This document shows positions 1-10,813 of a stretch of DNA of 64,000 bases, in pieces. Below the pieces are notes generated by a model that was not told the origin of the DNA, did no database searches, and was given only the letters and a program-made list of their open reading frames with translations. The position numbers were made by a program, and so were the translations under genes. Every line of letters starts with the position of its first letter. Position 1 is the stretch's first letter. Origin of the DNA: Bacteroidales bacterium KA00344 (lineage in GTDB: Bacteria > Bacteroidota > Bacteroidia > Bacteroidales > Bacteroidaceae); NCBI GenBank assembly GCA_001552765.1, contig KQ959474.1, positions 161,818-225,817 on the forward strand, given 5' to 3'.

Positions 1-275
1 ATAGAATAACGAAGCGGTTGGATTTTGATTTTGCAACTCTTGTACTACTTCTCAAATTTTATTTTTGCTTAATTATAAAAAGGTGAAGATGTCTGTTAGG
101 CAGCCTTTGCCGGTGATAACGCATGCTGTAAACTGACAAAACTGACAGAGAAGGCTGACAAGTTTGTCATGTGATAGTCTCAATGACGAATTGGCACGGT
201 TTTCGTAATATCCGTGTGTGTACGCTCATCGTAGCGATTATTTACATAAAACGTTTAATCAAAATACAATCAATT
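1..275. other. Leader region upstream of groES
   Basis: No credible gene is visible. An open frame runs into groES from about 171, but its N-terminal part has no chaperonin similarity, so groES is started at 276. The region carries three direct CTGACA copies (133, 142, 155), the last forming a 14-nt palindrome at 156-169. No TAnnTTTG -7 box is visible close to groES, unlike most other genes in this window. Confidence 0.5.
156..169. promoter_or_regulatory. Palindrome TGACAA-GT-TTGTCA upstream of groESL
   Basis: A perfect 6+2+6 inverted repeat, preceded by two more CTGACA copies at 133-138 and 142-147, lies about 110 bp before the groES start. The position suggests an operator or part of a stress promoter. 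That role is inference; no CIRCE element (TTAGCACTC inverted repeat) is present. Confidence 0.35.
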
Positions 276-548
276 ATGAAAGTAAAACCATTAGCAGACA
301 GAGTGTTGGTGCTTCCTGCAGAGGCTGAAGAAAAAGTAGGTGGAATCATTATTCCTGATACAGCAAAGGAAAAACCACAGCGTGGCAAAATTGTTGCCGT
401 TGGTCAGGGTACTAAAGACGAGGAAATGATTTTGAAAGAAGGCGATGAGATTCTTTATGGCAAGTATGCCGGAACTGAATTGGAAACTGATGGCGAGAAA
501 TATCTCATGATGCGTCAAAGCGACGTGCTCGCAATAGTGGAAAAATAG
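276..548 (+). CDS. groES: Co-chaperonin GroES
   Basis: 90-residue Hsp10. Seven copies form the lid of the GroEL folding chamber in the cytoplasm. The family pattern is clear: KPLADRVLV at the N-terminus, the mobile-loop region with GGIIIPDTA around residues 23-32, the roof-loop region, and a DVLAIVE C-terminus. Start chosen at the ATG giving [10 protein letters not shown] because this is the normal GroES N-terminus; the upstream in-frame extension of 35 codons is not chaperonin-like. groEL follows after 135 bp on the same strand, so the pair is a standard groESL operon. The leader carries CTGACA repeats that may mediate heat-shock control (inference). Confidence 0.97.
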   Translation: MKVKPLADRVLVLPAEAEEKVGGIIIPDTAKEKPQRGKIVAVGQGTKDEEMILKEGDEILYGKYAGTELETDGEKYLMMRQSDVLAIVEK

Positions 549-638
549 AACAGTTAGGAATTGGGTTGTAAATGGTTTGACAATAAAAAGGGACGATTTA
601 TAAACTCCAAATTCAACAGTTATCTTTCCTAATTCTAA

Positions 639-2306
<1,668 letters not shown>

Positions 2307-2376
2307 GAGTTGTCACGGCTATATGCTAAGATTTGAAAGATAATCTGTTATAGCTGAAAAAACTATATGAATAAGG

Positions 2377-2410
2377 AAAGACGCATCCGTTTCAGGATGC
2401 GTCTTTTTTT
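2377..2410 (+). terminator. Intrinsic terminator of groESL
   Basis: A perfect 12-bp stem (2377-2388 with 2395-2406) closes a 6-nt loop, and the second arm runs into a T tract. It lies 70 bp after the groEL stop codon. Confidence 0.9.
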
Positions 2411-2566
2411 AATCTGCCCAACACTACCATCCCATAATTTATGCAGTTGTGTAACATAGCCATTAGTGGGAGGTTTACGGTCACGAGCAAAAAAACTCAT
2501 TGAAAGATGGGTTTAGGAGAATGCTTTTGGCAATTCTTCTGTTTTTCAGTGGTTAGCTTGCTATTC

Positions 2567-2599
2567 TTTTTGTGTTCTATAGTGAAAACGTTATCTTTG
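2567..2599 (+). promoter_or_regulatory. Bacteroidetes promoter of the GH51 gene
   Basis: A -33 element TTTTTG (2567-2572) and a -7 element TATCTTTG (2592-2599) are separated by 19 nt, matching the Bacteroidetes primary sigma consensus. The predicted transcription start is near 2606, which excludes starts upstream of it and supports translation from 2626. Confidence 0.7.
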
Positions 2600-2625
2600 C
2601 ATACATGATTTATAAGTTCCTAAAT

Positions 2626-5160
2626 ATGAAAAACCTCTTTTTATTATTGAGCATGACGATATTGCCATACGCTGTTCGTGCACAAAATCTACAGCCGGCG
2701 TATCAGTTACTTGGCAATGACACCACCTGTCAGATATTCCTTTATTCTCCGGGAGAACGCGAAGGACTGCATTTGGCTTATTTAACCGACAATGCAATGT
2801 GGCAGGATATGGGGCAACTTTGTGGCTCGGATTATGCTCAATGGGGAGCTGAAAAGAGAATGTTTAATCCTTACATAAGTCATGCTAACGACGGAACGTG
2901 GCGCTTAATCTTTGGCGTCAATGATTATTCCCCTTGCTTTGCAGCAGCCTATAGTGAGGACTTGGTGACATGGAGACCGCAAGACTATCCGCGATTGTCA
3001 CAAAAAGGCGTTTTTAATCCTATCATGTTTCAGATGGATGACGGCACCTTTGACATTTATTATAAAGGGAAAGATGGAGCCAAACACTACGTTCAGGCAA
3101 GTCCGGATTTTAGGAAGTTTAAGGAAACGCCGGGATCAAGTACTATCGATGATATTGCATGGATGCGTGATACGGCTTTTGTTGGAGCAAGAACACATGA
3201 GGGCAATCTGTTTGATGTGCCCAAAGTGCATTTGGACTATATACGCCAATACTTTCAGGCTGTTGCCCATGAAGCAGAACTGAGCAAGGAGTCGATGTGC
3301 GATGATGCCACACGTTTTGCAACTATCGGTAATCAAGTGAAAGCCACATTGTTGGTGAATGCCGGCAAAACAAAAGCAATCAGCGATAAATTGATAGGTG
3401 CCTTTTTTGAAGATATAAATCATGCTGCCGATGGCGGGCTGTATGCGGAACTGGTGCAAAACAGAGATTTTGAATATTCCGCTACTGATCGTCAGGGATG
3501 GGATGCTGCGACAGCGTGGCAGTCTAATAAACCTATTGTAATTAAAAAGGATATACCGTTGAGTAAGAACAATCCCAACTACGCAATGCTGGCATCTCGC
3601 GACACACTCTATAACAACGGGTGGGATGGTATAACGGTTGCTCCGGATATGGAGTTCGACTTTTCCGTTTATCTGCGTAACGAAGACGCAGAGAAAAACC
3701 AAGTTCTGGTTGCGTTGGTTGTAGATGAAGGAATTGTTGCGAAAACTAAGATAAAGACAGAGGGGCAGGGCTGGAATAGATATACGGCAAAGCTTATTGT
3801 CGATCGGAAGGCACTGAAAGGGAAAGCGAGAATTGCTCTGACACCATTGAGGTCGGGTAGTGTGGCTGTTGATATGGTAAGCCTTTTTCCACAAGAAACC
3901 TATAAAGGACACGGATTACGCAAAGATCTTGCAGAGGCCATTGCCGCTTTGAATCCTAAGTTTATACGTTTCCCGGGTGGGTGCTTGTCACACGGACAAG
4001 GTTTGTCCAATATCTATCATTGGAATGAAACGATTGGACCTTGGCAAGATCGCACACCAGCCAAGAATATTTGGGGATATCATCAAACTCGAGGACTGGG
4101 CTTCTTTGAGTATTTCCAATTTTGCGAAGATATTGGGGCAGAGCCTTTACCGGTACTTGCTGCAGGTGTTCCATGCCAAAATTCACGCCCTAATGGAGAT
4201 GGCTATGGTGGTCAGCAGGGTGGAATCCCAATGGAGGAGATGCCGGCCTATTGTCAGGAAATTCTCAATATGATAGAGTGGGCCAATGGTGACCCAGCTA
4301 CATCTAACTGGGCAAAAATGCGTGCTGAAGCCGGACATCCAGCTCCTTTCAACCTTAAATATATAGGCATTGGCAACGAAGACCTTATTTCTACAGTCTT
4401 TGAGAAGCGTTATGAAATGATATGCAAGACCATCAAGGCTAAGTATCCGAATATGATAATATGTGGTACAGCAGGTCCATTTCACGAACCTTCGGCAGAC
4501 TACACAGAGGGATGGAAATTCGCGAAGGCCAACCAAAACATAATAGATATGGTGGACGAGCACTACTATGAATCTCCCGGATGGTTTATGCATCATCAGG
4601 ACTATTACGACAATTATGACCGAACAGCTCCTAAAGTGTATCTTGGAGAGTGGGCTTCCCGTTCGAATACGCTCGAAAATGCTCTTGTGGAGGCTATGTA
4701 TCTTTGTGGATTAGAACGTAACGGCGATATTGTTTCCATGTCCAGCTATGCACCACTAATGTGTCGTGAAGGGTACGTCAATTGGTATCCAGATATGATA
4801 TATTTCAATGGTGATAGCATCACAATGCTCACTCCAAGCTACCATACCCAACGGCTATGGGGGACATACAATGGAGATCAATATATAGAGTCGTCTATTG
4901 ATATTCAAGACAATCTCAGATATCGGGTGGCTGCCAGTGTTGTAAGAGACTCTAAAAAGGGGAAGACATATCTTAAACTTGTCAACGCATTACCATCTCG
5001 GCTTACCCTAACAGTCAAAGGAATTACATTTTTACCGGGGACAACTTATGAGGGATTCTCCGGACAAGTTCATGATGAAAATGTCAACATTGTAAAGGAT
5101 TCTGTAGACGCTGCAAATATTACATTACCACCATATGCTGTGAGGATAATAGAATTCTAA
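2626..5160 (+). CDS. Secreted alpha-L-arabinofuranosidase, GH51 with GH43-like N-terminal region
   Basis: 844-residue secreted enzyme predicted to remove arabinofuranose from arabinan or arabinoxylan. Signal peptide at residues 1-20. Residues about 30-190 contain short blade-like motifs (LHLAYLTDN, YSEDLVTWRP) resembling half of a GH43 beta-propeller. A carbohydrate-binding-like beta region follows at about 240-420. The catalytic GH51 barrel holds the acid/base Glu585 in IGIGNED and the nucleophile Glu675 in YLGEWASR, and a C-terminal beta domain ends the protein. Start 2626 gives a clean signal peptide and lies downstream of the predicted transcription start. It stands alone without a SusCD pair. 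Substrate is inferred from the family. Confidence 0.9.
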   Translation: MKNLFLLLSMTILPYAVRAQNLQPAYQLLGNDTTCQIFLYSPGEREGLHLAYLTDNAMWQDMGQLCGSDYAQWGAEKRMFNPYISHANDGTWRLIFGVNDYSPCFAAAYSEDLVTWRPQDYPRLSQKGVFNPIMFQMDDGTFDIYYKGKDGAKHYVQASPDFRKFKETPGSSTIDDIAWMRDTAFVGARTHEGNLFDVPKVHLDYIRQYFQAVAHEAELSKESMCDDATRFATIGNQVKATLLVNAGKTKAISDKLIGAFFEDINHAADGGLYAELVQNRDFEYSATDRQGWDAATAWQSNKPIVIKKDIPLSKNNPNYAMLASRDTLYNNGWDGITVAPDMEFDFSVYLRNEDAEKNQVLVALVVDEGIVAKTKIKTEGQGWNRYTAKLIVDRKALKGKARIALTPLRSGSVAVDMVSLFPQETYKGHGLRKDLAEAIAALNPKFIRFPGGCLSHGQGLSNIYHWNETIGPWQDRTPAKNIWGYHQTRGLGFFEYFQFCEDIGAEPLPVLAAGVPCQNSRPNGDGYGGQQGGIPMEEMPAYCQEILNMIEWANGDPATSNWAKMRAEAGHPAPFNLKYIGIGNEDLISTVFEKRYEMICKTIKAKYPNMIICGTAGPFHEPSADYTEGWKFAKANQNIIDMVDEHYYESPGWFMHHQDYYDNYDRTAPKVYLGEWASRSNTLENALVEAMYLCGLERNGDIVSMSSYAPLMCREGYVNWYPDMIYFNGDSITMLTPSYHTQRLWGTYNGDQYIESSIDIQDNLRYRVAASVVRDSKKGKTYLKLVNALPSRLTLTVKGITFLPGTTYEGFSGQVHDENVNIVKDSVDAANITLPPYAVRIIEF

Positions 5161-5260
5161 TTAAAACAAAGGATTAATATGTTGTAAATATAGTATTTTT
5201 TGATTTTAACTTGTTTTATATCAATAAAGGTGTAATGATTACAAAATTTATGACATAAAA

Positions 5261-5292
5261 TTTGGATTTGTGAAGTTTTTTTCTTTACTTTG
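5261..5292 (+). promoter_or_regulatory. Promoter of the OmpA-type porin gene
   Basis: TTTG (5261-5264) and an imperfect -7 box TTACTTTG (5285-5292) are 20 nt apart, about 48 bp before the ATG. The second base of the -7 box differs from TAnnTTTG. Confidence 0.5.
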
Positions 5293-5340
5293 CAAACAAT
5301 TAACAAATGGGAAATAAAATATTAGGTAATTTTAAAAACT

Positions 5341-6456
5341 ATGAAAAAATTATTTAGCTTATTTGCAGCAAGTTTGTTTGCTGTATCAATGACAGCACAA
5401 ACTGTCACAGAAAGTAAAACATTTGACAATGTGTACATTGGCATTAATGGTGGCGTTGCTACTAAGACTACAGGCCATGCATGGCTGAAGGATCTTAACC
5501 CTAATGCTGGTTTACGTATTGGTCGTTATTTTACTCCAGTATTTGGTCTTGCAGTTGAGAGCAATGTTTATTTTTCAAACAAACCTTGGAAAAGTGTAGG
5601 TACAACTGCTCGCGCTATTAATACCAGTCTGCTCGGGACGGTTAATCTCAGCAATTGGTTTGGTGGTTATAAAGGTGAACCCCGTGTATTTGAAGTAAGT
5701 GCAGTGTACGGTCTTGGATGGGGACATGTTTTTGGAAGAAGCGGCAAGTATGTTAGCGCTAATTTCAAAGAAGTTACTCCAGCTAAAACTAATGTTCCAG
5801 TTGGCCAAAATATTGTAAGATCTAACAGCTTGACTTCTAAAGCCGGTCTTGATTTCGCTTTCAACTTGGGCGAAGACAAAGCATGGCAGTTCTATGTTGA
5901 GCCTGCTGTAATTTGGGGTCTTAACGGCTTTGGATACGAGGGTGTTCAATACAACATTAACAAGTCTTTTGTTCAGTTGAACGCTGGCTTTATTTACAAG
6001 TTTGCAAATTCTAACGGCACTCACAACTTTACTACTGCTACCCTGCGTGATCAGAACGAAATTGACGCATTGAATGCAACCATTAATGACCTTCGCAATG
6101 AGTTGGCTAAGAAACCTAAGGAAGTTGTTAAGGAGGTTGTTAAGGAAGTACAGGCTCCTGCTCCTAAGCCAGTGAAGGTAGAGAATCTGTTCTTTGTAAC
6201 ATTCGCACAGGGCAAGTATGCTCTTACACGCGATGCAAAGAGAATTCTGGACAACATCAAGTCAGGTCAGCACGTACAGATTGTTGGTACAGCTTCACCT
6301 GAAGGATCAAAAGAATTCAACGACAGATTGTCACAGTCTCGTGCAGACGCAGTTGCTAAGTACCTGAAGGGCAACGGTGTGATTGTAGAAGAGGCAACGG
6401 GTAAGGGTGTGCAAGGCACAACTTCAAACCGTCTGGCTGTAGTTTATGTTCAGTAA
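5341..6456 (+). CDS. OmpA family outer membrane protein with N-terminal beta-barrel
   Basis: 371 residues. Signal peptide at residues 1-20 ending SMTAQ. Residues about 25-225 form an aromatic-rich outer-membrane barrel. A charged linker with a KEVVKEVVKEV repeat follows around residues 255-275, which looks coiled-coil. The C-terminal OmpA/MotB peptidoglycan-binding domain (about 280-371) includes GTASPEGSKEFNDRLSQSRA. It probably anchors the outer membrane to the cell wall and belongs to the abundant OmpA porins of Bacteroidales. It has its own promoter and a strong terminator, so it is monocistronic. The exact orthologue (for example Pgm6/7 type) cannot be fixed by eye. Confidence 0.9.
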   Translation: MKKLFSLFAASLFAVSMTAQTVTESKTFDNVYIGINGGVATKTTGHAWLKDLNPNAGLRIGRYFTPVFGLAVESNVYFSNKPWKSVGTTARAINTSLLGTVNLSNWFGGYKGEPRVFEVSAVYGLGWGHVFGRSGKYVSANFKEVTPAKTNVPVGQNIVRSNSLTSKAGLDFAFNLGEDKAWQFYVEPAVIWGLNGFGYEGVQYNINKSFVQLNAGFIYKFANSNGTHNFTTATLRDQNEIDALNATINDLRNELAKKPKEVVKEVVKEVQAPAPKPVKVENLFFVTFAQGKYALTRDAKRILDNIKSGQHVQIVGTASPEGSKEFNDRLSQSRADAVAKYLKGNGVIVEEATGKGVQGTTSNRLAVVYVQ

Positions 6457-6480
6457 GCAAACAACCATCACATAAATCGA

Positions 6481-6514
6481 ATCCCGATGTTCATTGAACA
6501 TCGGGATTTTTTTT
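6481..6514 (+). terminator. Intrinsic terminator of the OmpA-type gene
   Basis: A perfect 12-bp GC-rich stem (6481-6492 with 6496-6507) with a 3-nt loop is followed by seven T residues. It starts 24 bp after the stop codon. Confidence 0.92.
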
Positions 6515-6906
6515 GCTATTTATTATTGATACTCCACATTGCAGTAATGACTTAATTTAATGCTTTTGTGTGTTTTCAGACAAGGTGTGATGACCAAAAC
6601 ATAGCTTATATAATAGGAAATGCTTTAAAGATAACTATTAAATTAATAAACTATTGTTATTTGCTGAGGTAGGAAATTATGGTAGGGATGAGGTAAGTGG
6701 ATCTGTTGAAAATTGATAAATAAGCTTTTCATATCCTCGAATGGTATTTACTGTGAATATTAGAACTGGATTATGACAATTATCAGCTTTAGATTTTAAA
6801 GCAATCGAGTTATTCGTAGAAATAAGGGAAATATGGCTTAATATTTCTAATGTTTGCGATAACAGTAAATTTGTAAACTTGGCATTACATTTTTTTGAAT
6901 TAATGC
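6515..6906. other. Intergenic region before ppdK, no gene seen
   Basis: AT-rich spacer. A 98-codon minus-strand open frame (6677-6973) overlaps the ppdK promoter and shows no recognisable protein features. No RNA gene or clear hairpin was seen. Confidence 0.4.
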
Positions 6907-6937
6907 TTTGAATATATAATTTAAAACAGTACCTTTG
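6907..6937 (+). promoter_or_regulatory. Promoter of ppdK
   Basis: TTTG (6907-6910) and TACCTTTG (6930-6937) are separated by 19 nt, an exact match to the Bacteroidetes consensus, 45 bp before the ppdK ATG. Confidence 0.75.
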
Positions 6938-6982
6938 CAATAATAATAAATATGTATAAAAAATAACTACCAATCGAAAGCT

Positions 6983-9705
6983 ATGACTGAAAAAAGAGTT
7001 TATCTTTTTGGAAATGGTAAAGCTGAGGGCAAAGCGGATATGAAAAATCTGCTTGGTGGCAAAGGTGCTAACTTAGCTGAAATGAACCTCATAGGGGTTC
7101 CGGTACCTCCGGGCTTTACTATCACAACAGATGTTTGTAATGAATATTTTGAAAAGGGCAAGGAAGAAGTTGTTGCTCTATTGAAAGATAGTGTTGTTAA
7201 TGGTGTAAAGCATACCGAAGAGCTTATGGGCTTAAAATTTGGTGATGCAGAGAATCCATTGTTATTGAGTGTTCGTTCCGGCGCACGTGCATCTATGCCG
7301 GGCATGATGGATACTATTTTAAATCTCGGTCTAAATGACAAAGTCGTACAAGGACTGGCCAAGAAAACGGACAACGAGCGTTTTGCATACGACAGCTATC
7401 GGCGCGTTTTGTACAGATGTACGGCGACGTGGTGATGGGTATGAAGCCTGTAAATAAAGAAGATATAGATCCGTTTGAAGCAATTATCCAGGAGATGAAA
7501 GCTATTCGTGGCGTTCAGTTGGATAATGAAATGACAGTAGACGAATTGAAGCAACTGGTGGTACTATTCAAGGAAGCCATTAAGAAGCAGACTGGTAAAG
7601 AATTCCCGGACGATCCAATGGAACAACTTTGGGGAGCAATCTGTGCCGTATTTGATAGCTGGATGAATGAGCGTGCCATTCTCTATCGAAAGATGGAGGG
7701 AATACCTCAGGAATGGGGTACAGCCGTAACCATTATGGCTATGGTCTTTGGCAATATGGGTAATTCGTCGGCAACGGGTGTATGCTTCAGTCGTGATGCA
7801 GCTACAGGCGAGAATTTGTTTAATGGCGAATATCTTGTGAATGCCCAAGGTGAAGATGTTGTTGCAGGTATTCGTACTCCACAGCAGATTACCAAAGTAG
7901 GTTCCATGCGATGGGCTAAGCTACAGAACATAGAAGAGAGTATTCGAATAGAGAAATACCCGTCTATGGAAGAAACCATGCCCAAAATCTTTAAGCAGCT
8001 TAATGAGATACAGGCTAAGCTTGAAAACCATTATCATGATATGCAGGATATGGAGTTTACTGTTCAAGACGGCAAACTTTGGTTTCTGCAGACGCGTAGT
8101 GGAAAGCGAACGGGTACAGCTATGGTAAAGATAGCCATGGACTTGCTGCACGAGGGACAGATAGACGAGAAAACTGCACTGCTGCGTTGCGACCCTAATA
8201 AGCTCGACGAGTTACTGCACCCTGTTTTCGACAAAGAAGCTTTGGCTAAGGGTCGTGTGCTGACTCGTGGACTTCCGGCTTCTCCCGGTGCTGCCTGTGG
8301 ACAAATTGTATTTTTTGCTGATGATGCGGAAGCATGGCATGCTGATGGCAAGAGTGTGGTAATGGTTCGTATAGAAACCTCTCCTGAAGACCTTGCCGGC
8401 ATGAGTGCAGCTGAAGGCATTCTAACTGCCAGAGGTGGTATGACGTCTCATGCAGCAGTTGTGGCTCGCGGTATGGGTAAATGCTGTGTCAGTGGTGCAG
8501 GAGCTATCAATATAGACTATAAGGCTCGCACAGTAGAAATAGACGGAACAGTGTTGAAGGAGGGAGACTATATTTCCTTGAACGGATCTACTGGTGAAGT
8601 GTATTTTGGCGAAGTGAAAACACGCCCGGCAGAAGTGACAGGCGACTTTGCAGAGTTGATGTCACTATGCGAAAAATACAGTAAACTGGTAGTTCGTACT
8701 AATGCAGACACACCACGTGATGCAGAGGTTGCAAGAGCATTTGGTGCTGTGGGCATTGGATTGTGCCGTACGGAACACATGTTCTTTGAGAATGAGAAGA
8801 TCAAGTCGATGCGCGAAATGATATTGGCTGATACCAGAGAAGATCGAGAGAAAGCGCTTGAGAAGCTCTTGCCTTATCAAAAACAGGATTTCTACGGCAT
8901 CTTAAAATGTATGAATGGTATGCCTGTGAATATTCGCTTACTCGACCCACCTTTGCATGAATTTATACCTCATGACCTTGCCGGCCAAGAAGCTATGGCC
9001 AAGGAAATGGGCGTGAGTGTGCGAAAGATCCAATTACGTGTGCAAGCTTTGAGCGAGAGCAACCCTATGTTGGGACTTCGTGGTTGCCGTTTGGGTAACA
9101 CCTTCCCGGAAATTACAGCCATGCAGACGCGTGCTATTCTTGGTGCTGCTGTTCAGCTCAAGAAAGAGGGCTATGATCCTCGACCGGAGATTATGGTACC
9201 TTTGGTAGGTATGGTCAACGAGTTGGACGCACAGGAAAAAGTAATTCGCGAGACGGCAGAGTCACTTTTTGCTGAAGAAAAGGTTGAAATTCCGTTTAAG
9301 ATAGGTACCATGATAGAGATTCCTCGTGCAGCTTTGACTGCAGACAAAATTGCTGAAAAGGCAGAATATTTTAGCTTTGGTACGAATGATTTGACTCAGA
9401 TGACCTTTGGTTACAGTCGCGATGATATAGCAAGCTTCCTGCCATCATATCTGGAAAAGAAAATTCTCGATGTAGATCCGTTCCAAGTACTTGACCCTGA
9501 TGGAGTTGGTCAGTTAGTACAGATGGCTGTAGATAAGGGTCGCTCTGTTCGCAAGGATTTGAAGTGCGGAATTTGCGGAGAACATGGTGGAGAGCCGTCA
9601 TCGGTTAAGTTCTGTCACCGTGCAGGCCTCAACTACGTGAGTTGTTCCCCGTTCCGAGTACCTATTGCCCGTCTTGCAGCCGCTCAGGCAGCAGTCGAAG
9701 AGTAG
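6983..9705 (+). pseudogene. ppdK: Pyruvate, phosphate dikinase, split by a frameshift
   Basis: Interconverts pyruvate + ATP + Pi and PEP + AMP + PPi in the cytoplasm. The gene is in two frames: 6983-7435 encodes the N-terminal ATP-grasp start ([28 protein letters not shown]) and 7417-9705 the remainder. The shift falls at about 7400-7408, where the expected [15 protein letters not shown] is interrupted. The sequence there reads as if one extra CG had been inserted into a CG-rich run. Removing two bases gives an unbroken 906-residue protein of normal length. In that reading the phosphoryl-carrier His489 (GGMTSHAAVV) and the C-terminal PEP-domain Cys864 (KCGICGEHGG) are intact, so the lesion is either recent or a sequencing error. 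The promoter upstream is intact. Confidence 0.9.
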
Positions 9706-9730
9706 AACACTGGAAACTGAAAATAAGTGA

Positions 9731-9772
9731 GTTAGGCGGATAGCCCCGATAAATGAAGGGCTTCCGCCTAAC
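9731..9772. terminator. Long hairpin downstream of ppdK
   Basis: Arms 9731-9740 and 9763-9772 pair perfectly over 10 bp, and an inner AGCCC/GGGCT stem (9742-9746 with 9758-9762) extends them. It starts 26 bp after the ppdK stop. There is no T tract, so it may be a processing or 3'-stabilising hairpin instead of a classical terminator. Confidence 0.5.
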
Positions 9773-10056
9773 TTCGTATATGGAGGTATGGGTATTTCGA
9801 CACACTTCTTTACCCAGTAGAAAAGCATGGAGATTCATTTTGTTATTGAGCTTAACTCATTGGTAAAATATTCGGCATAGATTCACTCTTGGAGATATAA
9901 CGACTATGCATAACGTAGGGACAAATGGGGTGCGTATCCGCTTTATTATAACGACATTGTGTTCAAGCATTTTTTGAAAATTTCTGTTCATCCCGAATGC
10001 AGGTTTGCAAAAATTAGAAACAGTCAAATATATGAACAAAATGCCCTCTCAAATTC

Positions 10057-10400
10057 GCTTATTTTAAAATAAGTTCACTTTCGTCTGAAATACGCAAAAA
10101 TTACGACGATTTATAAATGTCTGACCGTCAGAGACTTTGAAAAAACGCCCTATAATCTTCTATTTTTTCCACTTCAATTGAGTATCTAACGGCATGGTAA
10201 TAAGTCTCTAACCGCCATTCGAAAGAAGCTTTTTCGCACAGCCTATAAGGCTTAATCATACTATGAGAAAGTTTCAATGGCAACACCTTTAGGATTTTTG
10301 ATATTGCTCGGTCCGATTTTGACGAAAAAACATAGCTTTTTTTGCGCTGGATGACTAGAAAATATTGGTCAAAATATGGTAAGAATATTTTATAAAATGA
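10057..10400 (+). repeat. Dispersed intergenic repeat, copy A
   Basis: Member of a four-copy family in this window. The 5' block has TTTCGTCTGAAATACGC near 10079-10096, a central anchor ATTGAGTATCTAACGGCAT is at 10177-10195, degenerate units of 22-24 nt start at about 10192, 10214 and 10236, and the 3' block has TTTTGCGCTGGATG at 10340-10353. No coding frame or terminal inverted repeat is visible. Boundaries are approximate. Confidence 0.7.
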
Positions 10401-10418
10401 AGAGTATAAAATGAAGAG
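10391..10418. repeat. Tandem duplication of TATAAAATGAAGAG
   Basis: Two perfect adjacent 14-nt copies (10391-10404, 10405-10418) at the 3' edge of repeat copy A. Confidence 0.9.
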
Positions 10419-10813
10419 TGAAGGACGAAGAGTAAAGTAGGAGTTTTGACGTACTAACTTTTACTCCTACATCCTTGCCTCCTTTTTTGCAATCCTGTTT
10501 TATGGTTATATAGATACCACATCATAGGAACGTATGATGTCTTCAAAGTGATGTTTATTGAGCATCTTTATTTCTCAATGTCAACTGAGCCCACTTCTCA
10601 TGTACCTTTAAATATAAAGCTTACCATGATTTATATCGTAGGCATATCCACAGGAGTGCAACAAAGTCGCAAACATTTTTCCTTAAATATAAAGTTGAGG
10701 GGTCAAGTAAAGATAATAAAGTGAAAATATCAAACACAAATTGCTAATGTGGATACATATATAACAATAGAATTATTATAATAATCATTTTGAATTTACG
10801 TTATCCTAATTAT

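Larger units (their letters stand above)
9773..10813. other. Long intergenic region between ppdK and the PorE-like gene
   Basis: About 1 kb without a supported gene. It holds repeat copy A (about 10057-10400), a 14-nt tandem duplication (10391-10418) and an 8-bp inverted repeat (10437-10444 with 10463-10470). A 60-codon minus-strand frame at 9857-10039 has no recognisable features. No TAnnTTTG promoter was seen directly upstream of the next gene. Confidence 0.5.

Noticed and set aside
174..230. Possible sigma-54 promoter (TTGGCACGG segment) before groES
   Set aside because: The -12 element does not match TTGC and sigma-54 is not expected in this group.
6677..6973. 98-codon minus-strand open frame before ppdK
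   Set aside because: Overlaps the clear ppdK promoter, has no signal, domain or promoter of its own, and composition looks like AT-rich spacer.
9857..10039. 60-codon minus-strand frame between ppdK and the PorE-like gene
   Set aside because: No recognisable features or promoter; lies just beside repeat copy A.
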